DNA of 64,000 nt. Source: Paenibacillus sp. FSL M7-0420 (GTDB lineage: Bacteria; Bacillota; Bacilli; Paenibacillales; Paenibacillaceae). This document shows positions 18,658 through 28,549 of the stretch, piece after piece (the stretch's first letter is position 1; every line of letters starts with the position of its first letter). A program made the translations under genes and the position numbers. Below the pieces are notes generated by a model. It made no database searches. It was given only the letters and a program-made list of their open reading frames with translations, and was not told the DNA's origin. Where the stretch lies: NCBI RefSeq assembly GCF_038002345.1, contig NZ_JBBOCJ010000001.1:4092001-4156000 (forward strand), written 5' to 3'.

Positions 18658-18973
18658 TAACTCCACCTCCGACAGTATCTCCAAGCGTTCTGGAGATCAT
18701 TTCCGCGAATCCTTTATCCGTAACGGCCAGCACCACGCGCTGGTCCTTACCAATACTTGCACCGAGTTCATCCCGGTGAAATGCGATTACTAGTGGAATA
18801 TCGTAGGTTCCGCATTTATCGCGGAACTTCTTCTGGGTATTATCTGAAGCGTCACCTGCCAGGACGACCAGCTTCGCCTCTGAAGACCGCACTGCCTTAA
18901 GCACAGCCTCATCGCCGGTGACAATCTTGCCTGCTCTCATCGCAAGCCCTAAATAAGAAAGTGTCTTACTCAT
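18650..18973 (-). CDS. ylxQ: L7Ae-family RNA-binding protein YlxQ
   Basis: Small kink-turn RNA-binding protein of the ribosomal L7Ae/L30e/S12e/Gadd45 family, also called RplGA. The 107-residue product starts [28 protein letters not shown] and has [16 protein letters not shown]. Its ATG overlaps the TAA of ylxR by 8 nt, and its stop overlaps the infB TTG, so the three are tightly coupled. The RNA target is unknown. Confidence 0.93.
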   Translation of the reverse strand: MSKTLSYLGLAMRAGKIVTGDEAVLKAVRSSEAKLVVLAGDASDNTQKKFRDKCGTYDIPLVIAFHRDELGASIGKDQRVVLAVTDKGFAEMISRTLGDTVGGGVID

Positions 18974-19274
18974 TGTCCTCACTATCCTTCGCTGCCAAAA
19001 ACTGCTCCTCCACGGATGCAAAATCCCGGGCAAGCTGGGCATAGATTTCAGGACTGACCTGACATTTCAATGCCCGGTCAAGTGCTTTGGTCTTCTGTGC
19101 TAGCTTAAAGTATTCCAGTTTACCGCAGATATAAGCGCCACGGCCCGACTTCTTGCCTGTCAGGTCGATCAGCACCTCGCCTTCAGGCGTTCTCACCACG
19201 CGAATCAGCTCTTTCTTGGGCATCATCTCCTGGCTGGCAACGCATTTACGCAGCGGCACCTTTCTTTGCTTCAT
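18966..19274 (-). CDS. ylxR: YlxR-family RNA-binding protein (RNase P modulator RnpM type)
   Basis: The 102-residue product has the DUF448/YlxR pattern: RKVPLRKCVASQEMMPKKELIRVVR, then SGRGAYIC. B. subtilis YlxR has been reported to bind the RNase P RNA and was renamed RnpM. The start is ATG at 19274 after GGGAGGTGC. It lies between nusA and ylxQ in the usual order. Confidence 0.93.
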   Translation of the reverse strand: MKQRKVPLRKCVASQEMMPKKELIRVVRTPEGEVLIDLTGKKSGRGAYICGKLEYFKLAQKTKALDRALKCQVSPEIYAQLARDFASVEEQFLAAKDSEDNE

Positions 19275-19304
19275 AACAAAGCACCTCCCGTCAGTCAGCA
19301 TTCA

Positions 19305-20402
19305 TTAATCGATGGAGACGGAATCCTGATGCATTTCATCATTGGACGATCTGGGTCTGCCGTATTCCTGCTCCGCCTGCGTCTCGCTCTTGATATCGAT
19401 CTTCCAGCCGGTCAGCTTGGCGGCAAGACGGGCATTCTGCCCCTTGATGCCGATAGCCAGCGACAGCTGATAGTCAGGAACAATGACGCGGGCCATCTTC
19501 TCAGGTTCAAAGACTTGAACCTCAAGCACCTTGGACGGGCTAAGCGCATTGGCTACGTACTCCTGCACCAGCTCGGAATATCTGACGATATCAATCTTCT
19601 CACCGCGAAGCTCAGTCACGATGGTCTGTACACGCGTGCCTCTCGGCCCTACGCAGGAGCCCACCGGGTCCACTTCAGGATTGCGTGAGAACACGGCGAT
19701 TTTGGAGCGGAAGCCGGCTTCGCGGGCAACGGAACGAATCTCCACCACCCCGTCAAAAATCTCCGGGACCTCCAGCTCGAACAGACGCTTCAGGAGACCC
19801 GGATGACTGCGGGACAGCATGATCTGCGGTCCTTTGGTCGTGTTCTCCACCTTGGTGATATAAGCCTTGATACGCTCGCTCTGCTTGAACTTCTCTCCAG
19901 GCATCAGCTCGCTCAGCGGAAGAACCGCCTCGATTTTGCCAAGATCCACATAGATGTTGCGCATATCCTGACGCTGTACAAGGCCGGTTACAATATCATC
20001 TTCCTTGTCAATAAAAGCGTTATAGATCAGGCCGCGTTCCGCTTCGCGGATACGCTGGGTAACCACCTGCTTCGCAGTCTGGGCGGCAATGCGGCCGAAA
20101 TCACGCGGCGTGACTTCCTGCTCGGCGATGTCCTCCAGCTGGAAATGCGGGTTGATCTCCCGGGCAGCCAGGAGCGAGATCTCGGTCCGTGCATCGAGAA
20201 CCTCCTCCACAATCAGCTTGCGGGCAAACACCTTGATTACGCCTGTGTTGCGGTTCATATCCACACGCACATTCTGCGCCGCATTGAAATTGCGTTTATA
20301 GCTGGAGATCAGCGCCGCTTCGATGGCTTCGAACAGCACATCCTTGCTGATGCCTTTCTCCCTTTCCAGTTCATTCATAGCTTCAATAAACTCCATACTC
20401 AT
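19305..20402 (-). CDS. nusA: Transcription termination/antitermination factor NusA
   Basis: RNA polymerase-binding factor affecting pausing, termination and antitermination. The 365-residue protein has the N-terminal domain (MSMEFIEAMNELEREKGIS), an S1 domain (about 135-200), and two KH domains including VDPVGSCVGPRGTRVQ and IGIKGQNARLAAKLTGWKIDI. As in other Firmicutes it lacks the C-terminal acidic repeats of E. coli NusA. AAAGGGGG lies 11 nt before the ATG. It follows rimP closely. Confidence 0.97.
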   Translation of the reverse strand: MSMEFIEAMNELEREKGISKDVLFEAIEAALISSYKRNFNAAQNVRVDMNRNTGVIKVFARKLIVEEVLDARTEISLLAAREINPHFQLEDIAEQEVTPRDFGRIAAQTAKQVVTQRIREAERGLIYNAFIDKEDDIVTGLVQRQDMRNIYVDLGKIEAVLPLSELMPGEKFKQSERIKAYITKVENTTKGPQIMLSRSHPGLLKRLFELEVPEIFDGVVEIRSVAREAGFRSKIAVFSRNPEVDPVGSCVGPRGTRVQTIVTELRGEKIDIVRYSELVQEYVANALSPSKVLEVQVFEPEKMARVIVPDYQLSLAIGIKGQNARLAAKLTGWKIDIKSETQAEQEYGRPRSSNDEMHQDSVSID

Positions 20403-20428
20403 GAAATTCCGGTCCCCCTTTCAAGACG

Positions 20429-20896
20429 TTAAAAAATAATGGCCAATCTCGCACTGGCGACCTTGGCGTACGGTACCACATGTTCTTTTTTGCCCGCGGA
20501 GATGAGCAGTTCCTCGTTCTCGAACGAGAGCAACCGTCCTTCGAATTCTTTGAGTCCTTGAATCGGCTCATAGACCGTTACATATACGTCCTTGCCTACT
20601 GCCTTGGCGACATCCGCGGCTTTCTTGAGCGGACGCTCAGCTCCCGGCGAGGAGACTTCAAGGAAATACGCTTCGGAGAACGGATCATTCTCATCCAGCT
20701 TCTGGCTGATATATTCGCTGATGGACCCGCAGTCATCGATATCGATGCCGCCCTCTTTGTCTACGAATACGCGCAGAAACCAGTTGGAGCCTTCCTTCAC
20801 GTATTCAACGTCCACCAGTTCGAAACCATTGTCCTCGAGATAGGACCCGAGCAGCTGCTCTACCGTTTGTTTAATTTTGGATTTGGGTGTGCTCAA
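20429..20896 (-). CDS. rimP: Ribosome maturation factor RimP
   Basis: Needed for 30S subunit maturation. The 155-residue protein has the family N-terminus STPKSKIKQTVEQLLG and motifs such as FELVDVEYVKEGSNWFLRVFVDKEGGIDIDDC and LEVSSPGAERPL. The longest open frame begins at 20938, but TTG at 20896 is preceded by GGAGG at suitable distance and agrees with the usual length (156 in B. subtilis). It is the first gene of the nusA-infB operon, about 97 nt downstream of a strong promoter. Confidence 0.95.
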   Translation of the reverse strand: MSTPKSKIKQTVEQLLGSYLEDNGFELVDVEYVKEGSNWFLRVFVDKEGGIDIDDCGSISEYISQKLDENDPFSEAYFLEVSSPGAERPLKKAADVAKAVGKDVYVTVYEPIQGLKEFEGRLLSFENEELLISAGKKEHVVPYAKVASARLAIIF

Positions 20897-20942
20897 AAGA
20901 AGATTACCTCCACGAACTTGTCTTTTGCTATATACCAAAGAT

Positions 20943-20966
20943 AAAGAGTGGGTTTCCCCACTCTTT
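20943..20966 (-). promoter_or_regulatory. Stem-loop in the rimP-nusA leader
   Basis: Perfect 10-bp arms AAAGAGTGGG and CCCACTCTTT with a 4-nt loop lie in the transcribed leader, about 27 nt after the predicted transcription start. The 3' side continues as ATCTTTGG, a weak T run. It could be a leaky terminator that NusA influences; alternatively it is the residual terminator of polC. Confidence 0.5.
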
Positions 20967-20999
20967 ACACAACGGACTTATCTCATTATTACCAAAAAA

Positions 21000-21028
21000 A
21001 TTATACCATAGTGAGGCAGCACTGACAA
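21000..21028 (-). promoter_or_regulatory. SigA promoter of the rimP-nusA-infB operon
   Basis: Minus-strand TTGTCA (21028-21023) and TATAAT (21005-21000) are separated by exactly 17 nt in the gap after polC. It is one of the best promoter matches in the window. Confidence 0.8.
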
Positions 21029-21087
21029 GTACCAGCCCTTGACTCCCCTTTTTAAAGGACTATATATGCTATCACTTAAGCCGGTTG

Positions 21088-24000
21088 TCAGAACAGTGAA
21101 AGCTGGTTACTCTCCGGCAATCCCCGGAAGCAGCCCATTCCCGTGAGCAGCTCAATCACCGTTTTACTGGCCTTGGATTTCTGCTGGAAATCCTCAATGG
21201 AGAGGAATTCTCCTGCGTCCTTGGCAGCGGCGATATTAATCGCAGCATTATCCCCGATTCCCGCAAGCGAGGAGAATGGAGGAATCAGGCTGGTACCGTC
21301 TACCGTAAATTTGGTAGCGTCCGAGCGGTACAGATCAATGTTCTTGAAGGTGAAGCCGCGTGCGGTCATCTCCAGGGCCATCTCCAGGACCGGAAGCATG
21401 GCTTTTTCCTTAGGCAGCGCCTGGAAGCCCTTGGCTTCGATCTCTACCAGCTGGCGCGCAATGGCTTCGTAGCCTTTGCAGCACAGTTCGATATCGAAAT
21501 CCGCCGCGCGGACCGAGAAGTAAGTCGCATAGTATTCTATCGGATGATACAGCTTGAAGAAGGCTGTCCGCACCGCTGAAATAACATAAGCCGCGGCATG
21601 CGCCTTCGGGAACATGTACTGGATTTTGAGACAGGAATCAATGTACCACTGCGGCACCTTGCAATTCTTCATCTCGTCAATCCACTCCGGCGGCAAGCCC
21701 TTCCCTTTACGCACGCTCTCCGTAATTTTGAAGGCCAGACTGGCATCCATGCCCGCCTTATAGATCAGATAGAGCATAATATCATCACGGCAGCCGATTA
21801 CCGTCTTAATGTTGCAGGTGTTGTTCTTGATCAGCTCCTGGGCATTTCCCAGCCACACGCCGGTTCCATGGGACAGCCCCGAAATCTGCAGCAGATCGGC
21901 AAAGCTGGACGGCTTGGCTTCGACAAGCATCTGGCGGACGAACTTCGTCCCCATCTCCGGCACTCCATAAGTGGCTACCGGGGTGCGGATCTGATCCGGC
22001 CTTACCCCGAGCGCATCCGTAGAGTTGAACATACTCATCACCTTCGGATCATTCATTGGAATGGTCGTCGGGTCGACGCCAGTCAGATCCTGCAGCATCC
22101 GCATCATCGTCGGATCATCGTGGCCGAGAATATCGAGCTTCAGCAGGTTGGCATCGAAGGCGTGATAGTCGAAATGGGTGGTCTTCCACTCGGCTGTAAC
22201 ATCATCCGCCGGGAACTGCACCGGAGTGATATCTTCGATCTCCATGTAGTCCGGCAAAACAACGATACCGCCGGGATGCTGTCCTGTACTGCGCTTCACA
22301 CCGGTACAGCCGGCGGCAAGCCGTCCGACCTCCGCACCGCGCCAGCGCTTCTGGTGATGCTCCTCATATTTCTTGGTGAAGCCGAAGGCAGTCTTCTCCG
22401 CCACTGTACCGATAGTTCCCGCGCGGAATACATTGTCCGGACCGAACATTGTTTTGGTAAAATTATGGGCGTTCGGCTGATACTCCCCGGAGAAGTTAAG
22501 GTCGATATCGGGAACCTTGTCCCCTTTGAAGCCCAGGAAGGTCTCAAACGGAATATCCTGTCCTTCTCCCTTAAGCTTGCCGCCGCAATCCGGGCAGTCC
22601 TTATCCGGCAAGTCAAAGCCGCTCGGCACACTTCCGTCCAGGAACCATTCACTGTGCCGGCATTCGGGATTGGTGCAAATATAGTGAGCCGGAAGCGGAT
22701 TAACCTCCGAGATACCGAGGAAGGTAGCCACCACAGATGAACCTACCGATCCACGGGAGCCGACGAGATAACCGTCCTGGTTCGACTTTTTGACCAGCCG
22801 TTCCGAGATCAGATAGTTGGCGGAGAACCCGTATTTAATAATCGGGGCCAGCTCCTTCTCCAGACGGGCAACCACCACTTCAGGCAGCTCCTCGCCGTAG
22901 ATCGATTTGGCTGTGTCATAGCAGGTATTGCGGATCTCATCATCCGCCCCTTCAATAATAGGCGTGAAGAGATCGCTTGGGAACAGATCGTATTCCTCGA
23001 ACCGCTCAGCCAGCTCAACAGTATTCGTGACCACGACTTCCTTCGCTTTGGCTGCACCCAGGTATTCGAACTCGGCCAGCATCTCATCGGTTGTACGGAA
23101 GTGGGCATCCGGCTTGTTCTGGTCCTTCAGCGGACTGAATCCGGTAATCCCGTGGATCGTAATATCGCGGAACAGCTTATCGCGCGGCTCCAGATAGTGC
23201 ACATTCCCAGTGGCTATCACCGGCTTGTTTATCTGCTCGCCAATCTCACAGATTTTGCGTACAACTCCCCGCAGGTCCTCCGGACTCGCTACGAACCCTT
23301 TATCCACCAGATGCATGTACATGGTCAGCGGCTGGATTTCCAGCACATCATAGAACTGGGCAACCTCAATCGCCTCTTCCACGGTCTTGTTCAGTACAGC
23401 CTCGAAGAACTCGCCCCGCTCACAGCCGGATATGACAAGCAGTCCGTCACGATGCTCTTCAAGCTTCGATTTGGGAATGCAGGGCACCCGCTTGTAGTAC
23501 TCGGTATGCGACATGGAGATCAGCTTGTAGAGGTTCTTTTTGCCGATGGGATTCAGTGCATAGATGCCGCAGTGAAACGGCCGCACATTCGACAGGTCAT
23601 TGCCTACATAGTCATTCAGCCGGTCCAGCCGGGTCATCCCCTTCATCTTCTCCGCATCGGCCAAGAGACCGTTCAGAATCCCGCCCAGTGCTATCGTATC
23701 ATCCACCGCACGGTGATGGCTCTCCAGCAGTACCTTGTACTTGTCAGCAAGCGTATTGAGCCGGTGGTTCTTCATTTTGGGGAAGAGCAGACGCGCCAGC
23801 TCCAGCGTATCCAGTGAAGGATTCGGCAGCTCCGGCTGCCCCAGCTTCTTCAGAGAAGCTTGAATGAAGCCCATATCGAACCGCGCATTGTGCGCAACGA
23901 GAATGCTATCTCCTACAAACTCCACGAACTCCTCCAGTACCGGCGCGAGATCCGGGGCATCCTTGACCATTTCATCCGTAATGTTCGTCAGCTGCTGGAT

Positions 24001-25419
24001 GTGGTAGGGGATTTTCTCATGCGGATTGACGAAGGTGGTATAACGGTCCAGCTCCTTGCCTTCGCACATCTTGATCGCCGCAAGCTCCGTGATGTTATTG
24101 CGTGTGATGGACAACCCCGTGGTCTCGATGTCGAAGACGACATAGGTTGCGGTCTTGAGCTCCAGCGGCTGCGCATTCTCCACGATATTGACCGCATCAT
24201 TGACGACATTGGCCTCCACACCGTAGAGCATCTTGAGCTTATGCTTATGGGCGGCATGATTCGCATCCGGGAAGCTCTGAACATTGCCGTGGTCGGTAAC
24301 TGCAAGTGCCGGGTGGCCCCATTTAGCAGCTGTTTTGACATAGGCATCAATCGGTGCTACCGCATCCATCGTGCTCATAGTCGTATGCAGGTGGAACTCC
24401 ACGCGCTTCTCCTTGGCATTGTCCTTACGGGCAGGCGGCGCCGACACCTCGGTCAGATCCGAAGGAATCATCACCAGCTCGGGAATCTGCATGAACCGGT
24501 CATACTCCACTTTGCCGCGCGCCCGGACCCATTTGCCGTTAGCCAGCTGGCCCATGATCTTCAGCTCTTCCTTGGTTTTGGCGAACATCTTCATCTGCAG
24601 GGAATCTGTAAAGTCTGTGATGCAGAAGGTGAACAGCGTATTCCCGTTACGCAGCTCCTTGCTGTCCAGCCCGAAGATCGTCCCCTGGATCGTAATCTTC
24701 TTCTCTTCATCCTGAATCTCCAGAATGGAGACGGCCTGCTCCTTAATGTCATTCCCGATCTGAAGCTTAATGACCTCGCCCGGGTCCCCGGCTTCTTCAG
24801 GCTCGTCCGGCTCACTGTTCATCATCATCAGCTCTACCAGCTCACGCTGCTCCTGCTGGAGCTTCTGCTGGAATTCCTCATAGGCATCCGCTTTGTTCTT
24901 GGTCTCATCCTCAGACATCTGCAGCTTGACCTTGAGCGGGAGCGCGAAGTATTTATCATAATATTTAATAATGGCGGCTTCGATACCCTTTTTGCGGGCC
25001 AGTTCGAGCGACATCGAATCGTTCAGGCTAAGGATGAGCGTGCCGTCCTGCAGCTCCTGGCTGGAGCGCGTCAGCCAACCGTTGACGGACGGAATCTCAC
25101 GCTGGACCCACTCCAGGAACATGCCCCAGTACTCCTGCACAATATCGGCTCTGCTTACAGTATCATCATATAGGAACAAGAAGCTGACCTTGGCAATATG
25201 CTGCAGCTTCTCACGCATTCTAAGGATAAATGCCCGGTAGGTCTGGGCGGGAATCAGGGTTGTCTTCGCAATCACGATATGCCAGTCATGGTTGCCGCGG
25301 CTAATCTCCACCCGTTCAATCTGTCCGTCTACAAAATAAGGATCAATCATGGCAGGCGGAATCTCCCCCTGCTTCATCAACAGCTCAAATCTCTTTCTTC
25401 TCTCCACGTTCTGCTCCAT
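21088..25419 (-). CDS. polC: DNA polymerase III alpha subunit, PolC type
   Basis: Replicative polymerase of low-GC Gram-positives with built-in proofreading. The 1443-residue protein is the family length (B. subtilis 1437). In order: N-terminal domain, OB fold (about 235-325), PHP domain starting HLHTTMS near 343 and interrupted by the DnaQ-like exonuclease with FDIETTGLS near 428, zinc motif CTNPEC...CPDCGG near 915, catalytic PDIDLNFSGEYQ near 970, then fingers and thumb domains. AGGTGGGG precedes the ATG. It lies between proS and rimP, as in B. subtilis. Confidence 0.98.
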   Translation of the reverse strand: MEQNVERRKRFELLMKQGEIPPAMIDPYFVDGQIERVEISRGNHDWHIVIAKTTLIPAQTYRAFILRMREKLQHIAKVSFLFLYDDTVSRADIVQEYWGMFLEWVQREIPSVNGWLTRSSQELQDGTLILSLNDSMSLELARKKGIEAAIIKYYDKYFALPLKVKLQMSEDETKNKADAYEEFQQKLQQEQRELVELMMMNSEPDEPEEAGDPGEVIKLQIGNDIKEQAVSILEIQDEEKKITIQGTIFGLDSKELRNGNTLFTFCITDFTDSLQMKMFAKTKEELKIMGQLANGKWVRARGKVEYDRFMQIPELVMIPSDLTEVSAPPARKDNAKEKRVEFHLHTTMSTMDAVAPIDAYVKTAAKWGHPALAVTDHGNVQSFPDANHAAHKHKLKMLYGVEANVVNDAVNIVENAQPLELKTATYVVFDIETTGLSITRNNITELAAIKMCEGKELDRYTTFVNPHEKIPYHIQQLTNITDEMVKDAPDLAPVLEEFVEFVGDSILVAHNARFDMGFIQASLKKLGQPELPNPSLDTLELARLLFPKMKNHRLNTLADKYKVLLESHHRAVDDTIALGGILNGLLADAEKMKGMTRLDRLNDYVGNDLSNVRPFHCGIYALNPIGKKNLYKLISMSHTEYYKRVPCIPKSKLEEHRDGLLVISGCERGEFFEAVLNKTVEEAIEVAQFYDVLEIQPLTMYMHLVDKGFVASPEDLRGVVRKICEIGEQINKPVIATGNVHYLEPRDKLFRDITIHGITGFSPLKDQNKPDAHFRTTDEMLAEFEYLGAAKAKEVVVTNTVELAERFEEYDLFPSDLFTPIIEGADDEIRNTCYDTAKSIYGEELPEVVVARLEKELAPIIKYGFSANYLISERLVKKSNQDGYLVGSRGSVGSSVVATFLGISEVNPLPAHYICTNPECRHSEWFLDGSVPSGFDLPDKDCPDCGGKLKGEGQDIPFETFLGFKGDKVPDIDLNFSGEYQPNAHNFTKTMFGPDNVFRAGTIGTVAEKTAFGFTKKYEEHHQKRWRGAEVGRLAAGCTGVKRSTGQHPGGIVVLPDYMEIEDITPVQFPADDVTAEWKTTHFDYHAFDANLLKLDILGHDDPTMMRMLQDLTGVDPTTIPMNDPKVMSMFNSTDALGVRPDQIRTPVATYGVPEMGTKFVRQMLVEAKPSSFADLLQISGLSHGTGVWLGNAQELIKNNTCNIKTVIGCRDDIMLYLIYKAGMDASLAFKITESVRKGKGLPPEWIDEMKNCKVPQWYIDSCLKIQYMFPKAHAAAYVISAVRTAFFKLYHPIEYYATYFSVRAADFDIELCCKGYEAIARQLVEIEAKGFQALPKEKAMLPVLEMALEMTARGFTFKNIDLYRSDATKFTVDGTSLIPPFSSLAGIGDNAAINIAAAKDAGEFLSIEDFQQKSKASKTVIELLTGMGCFRGLPESNQLSLF

Positions 25420-25487
25420 GCATTCCCCACCTAACTCGGCAATAATTGGCGTAAGACTTCGACGTCATTCTAATACTCTATTGTAAG

Positions 25488-25505
25488 AAAAAGCCTCCGG
25501 CTTAA
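25488..25505 (-). terminator. Weak terminator after proS
   Basis: Minus-strand AAGCC-GGA-GGCTT followed by TTTCTT forms a short 5-bp stem with T run about 80 nt past proS. The stem is small, so read-through into polC is likely. Confidence 0.4.
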
Positions 25506-25584
25506 AAAGCATTGGGTACTTGCGGCCCGCCGACTCCTCTCGCCAGAAGCTGATATAATAAATGAACAAATATAAGGTTACCGA

Positions 25585-27033
25585 TTAATATGCTTTGGCA
25601 AATACAACCGTATGCTGAGCAGGCTTGCCGCAGCAAATACAGGTCTCTTTCGTTTCTGACGGGTGGAACGGAATATTACGGCTGCCTGCGCCGGTCTCTT
25701 CCTTGACCTTATCTTCACATTCCTCAGAGCCGCACCAGCCTGCAAGCGCAAAGCCGCGTTTCTCCTCCATGGAATCCTTCATCTGCTCAAGAGTGTCTAC
25801 GGAATAGAAATGATCCTCACGGAATTTCAGTGCCCGCTCGTACATTTCCTGGTGGACCTGCGCAAGCATGGCATTCACTTCTTCAACCAGGTTCTCCTGC
25901 TGAATGACCTTCTTCTCGCCGCTGATCCGGGATACGAGCACGCAGACGCCATTCTCCATATCACGCGGTCCAAGCTCCAGACGGACAGGGACGCCGCGCA
26001 TTTCATATTCATTGAACTTCCAGCCCGGGGTTACATCCGCACGGTCATCCACACGCACACGGATTCCGGCGCTCTTAAGCTCACCAAACAGTTCGTCGGT
26101 ACGTCCGATGACTGCTTCGCGGGTCTTAGGCGGTCCGATTGGAATCATAATGACCTGTGTAGGTGCTACCTTCGGCGGCAGAGCCAGTCCGCGGTCGTCA
26201 CCATGTACCATGATGAGGGAACCGATCAGACGCGTGGTAGAGCCCCACGAGGTGGTGTGTGCATGTTCCAGTACATTCTCCCGGTTCAGATATTGGATAT
26301 CAAAAGCAACCGCGAACTTGGTGCCCAGATAATGGGAGGTAGCGGCCTGAACAGCCCGTCCATCCTTCATCATCGCTTCAATGGAATACGTATCCACAGC
26401 ACCGGCGAACCGCTCGGATGGCGTCTTCTGTCCGGTCACTACCGGAATAGCCAGAAAGGTCTCCACGAAGTCGCGGTAGTTATCAAGCATCTTCATCGTT
26501 TCTTCGCGTGCTTCCGTCTCATTCTCATGCGCGGTATGGCCTTCCTGCCAGAGGAATTCTGTCGTACGGATGAACGGCAGGGTACGTTTCTCCCAGCGGA
26601 CCACGTTGGCCCATTGATTGATCAGCACGGGAAGGTCGCGGTAAGACTGAATCCACTTGGAATACATATGGCCGAACATGGTCTCGGACGTAGGGCGGAT
26701 CGCCAGACGTTCTTCCAGCACATCGCCTCCGGCCTCAGTGACCCAAGGCAGCTCCGGGTTGAAGCCCTCCACATGCTCCTTCTCCTTCTGGAAAAAGCTC
26801 TCGGGAATGAACAGCGGGAAGTAGGCGTTCCGGTGACCGGTCGCCTTCAGGCGGCGGTTCATTTCCTCCTGGATATGCTCCCAGATTTCATAGCCGTCCG
26901 GTTTGAACACGATACAGCCGCGGACCGGCGAATAATCCATCAGGTCCGCTTTTTTGATAACATCGATATACCAGCGTGAGAAATCCTCGCCCTGCGGCGT
27001 GATCTCTGTAACGAACTGCTTGTCTTTGGCCAT
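25585..27033 (-). CDS. proS: Prolyl-tRNA synthetase, archaeal/eukaryotic-like type
   Basis: Charges tRNA-Pro. The 482-residue protein has class II motifs (GCIVFKPDGYEIWEHIQ; RTTEFLWQEGHTAH; HGDDRGLALPPKVAP), a HGTP anticodon-binding domain (VIMIPIGPPKTREAV) and a C-terminal extension with zinc-ligand-like cysteines (GWCGSEECEDKVK; CICCGKPAQHTVVFAKAY). This is the short ProRS without the INS editing domain. B. subtilis has the long bacterial form at this locus. The start is ATG at 27033 behind AGGAGG; the open frame extends 57 nt upstream. Confidence 0.95.
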   Translation of the reverse strand: MAKDKQFVTEITPQGEDFSRWYIDVIKKADLMDYSPVRGCIVFKPDGYEIWEHIQEEMNRRLKATGHRNAYFPLFIPESFFQKEKEHVEGFNPELPWVTEAGGDVLEERLAIRPTSETMFGHMYSKWIQSYRDLPVLINQWANVVRWEKRTLPFIRTTEFLWQEGHTAHENETEAREETMKMLDNYRDFVETFLAIPVVTGQKTPSERFAGAVDTYSIEAMMKDGRAVQAATSHYLGTKFAVAFDIQYLNRENVLEHAHTTSWGSTTRLIGSLIMVHGDDRGLALPPKVAPTQVIMIPIGPPKTREAVIGRTDELFGELKSAGIRVRVDDRADVTPGWKFNEYEMRGVPVRLELGPRDMENGVCVLVSRISGEKKVIQQENLVEEVNAMLAQVHQEMYERALKFREDHFYSVDTLEQMKDSMEEKRGFALAGWCGSEECEDKVKEETGAGSRNIPFHPSETKETCICCGKPAQHTVVFAKAY

Positions 27034-27127
27034 GTGAAGAAATCCTCCTATTATTCGCCCCTCAGATTGCACATTAGCTAAGAAGCCCAATCAAATGCAT
27101 CACGGGATAAAAAAGATATGACATCCG

Positions 27128-28402
27128 TCAGCCGCTTATGAGGCGTAAAATATCATTATACGTAACAGCGATCATCACCAGGAACAGCAGGGCAAATCCT
27201 ACAAAGTGGACCATGCCTTCCCTGCTCGGGTCCACCGGCTTGCCGCGCAGTGCCTCAACACCCAGGAATACAAGCCGGCTGCCATCCAGTGCAGGAATCG
27301 GCAGAAGATTGAAGATCCCTAGATACAGGCTGAGAATAGCCGCCCAATAGGTCAAATACTGAATCCCCTGCTGGGCAATCTGCCCGGTCAATTGGAACGT
27401 GCCTACCGGCCCGGAGATATCATCCATATTAAATTTGTTGATCAGCTGCTTGAAGCCGATAAAAATCAGCTTGGTGGTGTCGACCATCGCTGTACCGGAC
27501 TTGGTAATTGTCTCCCCCACTCCGGCCTTGCGGGTAGGAAGCTCCGGCGTAATTCCAACCTTGCCGCCTTGCTCTCCTTCCATTCCACGGGGAATCATGG
27601 TCACATTCAAGGTCTCTTCGCCGCGCTTCAGCGTCCAGTTCATTTCTTTGCCTTTGGAGGCTGAAGTCAGCTTGATCATCTTCTGGTAATCTCCGCCGAT
27701 GGCCTGCCCGTCCACAGTGACGACGATGTCGCCCTTCTGAAGACCTGCTTCCTGTGCAGGCATTCCTACGCTGACGTCACCGATCTTCACATAGGTCGGA
27801 TTCTCCACCGGGATTCCGGCCATCTGCAGATGAAGTGCAAATAGCACAAACGCCAGAATGAAGTTCATCACCGGTCCGGCCAGGATCGCTATCGCGCGCT
27901 GGCCGACGGTTTTGCTGCCGAACTGGCGGTCCTTGGGCGCAATTTGCGTCTGCTGGGTGCCTTTGATCATCATCGCCTGCGGATTCACATCATAGGTGGT
28001 CACTTCACCATCGACATCAAGGCGGATTTTCAGTTCATTCTCCAGATCCGTGAACTGCGCTTCGCCGCGGATAACATTTCTGCGCGTATCCAGGGAATCA
28101 AGGTAAATATTCTTTACCTTGTTATCCTGGCCCAGCCGGACAGCAATGGTCTGCCCGGGGCCGATCTCAACCATCTCCGGGTCTTCGCCGGCCATACGGG
28201 CGTATCCCCCGAAGGGCAGCAGGCGGAGCGTGAACTGGGTTTCACCGCGTTTATAAGAGAACAGTTTCGGACCGAAACCGATCGCAAATTCCCGTACAAG
28301 AATTCCGGCGCGTTTGGCAAAATAATAATGTCCCCATTCATGGACAGTCACCAGAACAAAGAACATAAACACCGTTAAAAAAACAACTCTTACCATCTCC
28401 AT
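27128..28402 (-). CDS. rseP: Site-2 intramembrane zinc metalloprotease RseP/RasP
   Basis: Cleaves membrane-embedded anti-sigma factors and signal peptide remnants. The 424-residue protein has HEWGH at residues 21-25 in the first membrane segment, a PDZ domain (GMPAQEAGLQKGDIVVTVDGQAI, roughly 200-280), and the second metal-ligand motif NLLPIPALDGSR near 365 in a later membrane segment. ATG at 28402 follows GGGGG at 11 nt. It lies between dxr and proS in the conserved uppS-cdsA-dxr-rseP order. Confidence 0.96.
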   Translation of the reverse strand: MEMVRVVFLTVFMFFVLVTVHEWGHYYFAKRAGILVREFAIGFGPKLFSYKRGETQFTLRLLPFGGYARMAGEDPEMVEIGPGQTIAVRLGQDNKVKNIYLDSLDTRRNVIRGEAQFTDLENELKIRLDVDGEVTTYDVNPQAMMIKGTQQTQIAPKDRQFGSKTVGQRAIAILAGPVMNFILAFVLFALHLQMAGIPVENPTYVKIGDVSVGMPAQEAGLQKGDIVVTVDGQAIGGDYQKMIKLTSASKGKEMNWTLKRGEETLNVTMIPRGMEGEQGGKVGITPELPTRKAGVGETITKSGTAMVDTTKLIFIGFKQLINKFNMDDISGPVGTFQLTGQIAQQGIQYLTYWAAILSLYLGIFNLLPIPALDGSRLVFLGVEALRGKPVDPSREGMVHFVGFALLFLVMIAVTYNDILRLISG

Positions 28403-28549
28403 AGCGCAACATTCCCCCTTAAGGTGTAAGACCGAAGTATGTCCTCTTAATTTATCATTATTCCAAGGCAGGGCACAAGAGAATCAACAGTCCACACCTA
28501 TTTTTCAGGGTACAGCCATATTCACCGTTTCCAAAGGCCTCTTATCCCT

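Noticed and set aside
21598..25173. Long plus-strand open frames of 380 and 437 codons
   Set aside because: Both lie opposite polC, whose domains are complete, and reflect codon bias.
27034..27127. T-box leader for proS
   Set aside because: The gap is too short and lacks the conserved T-box sequence.
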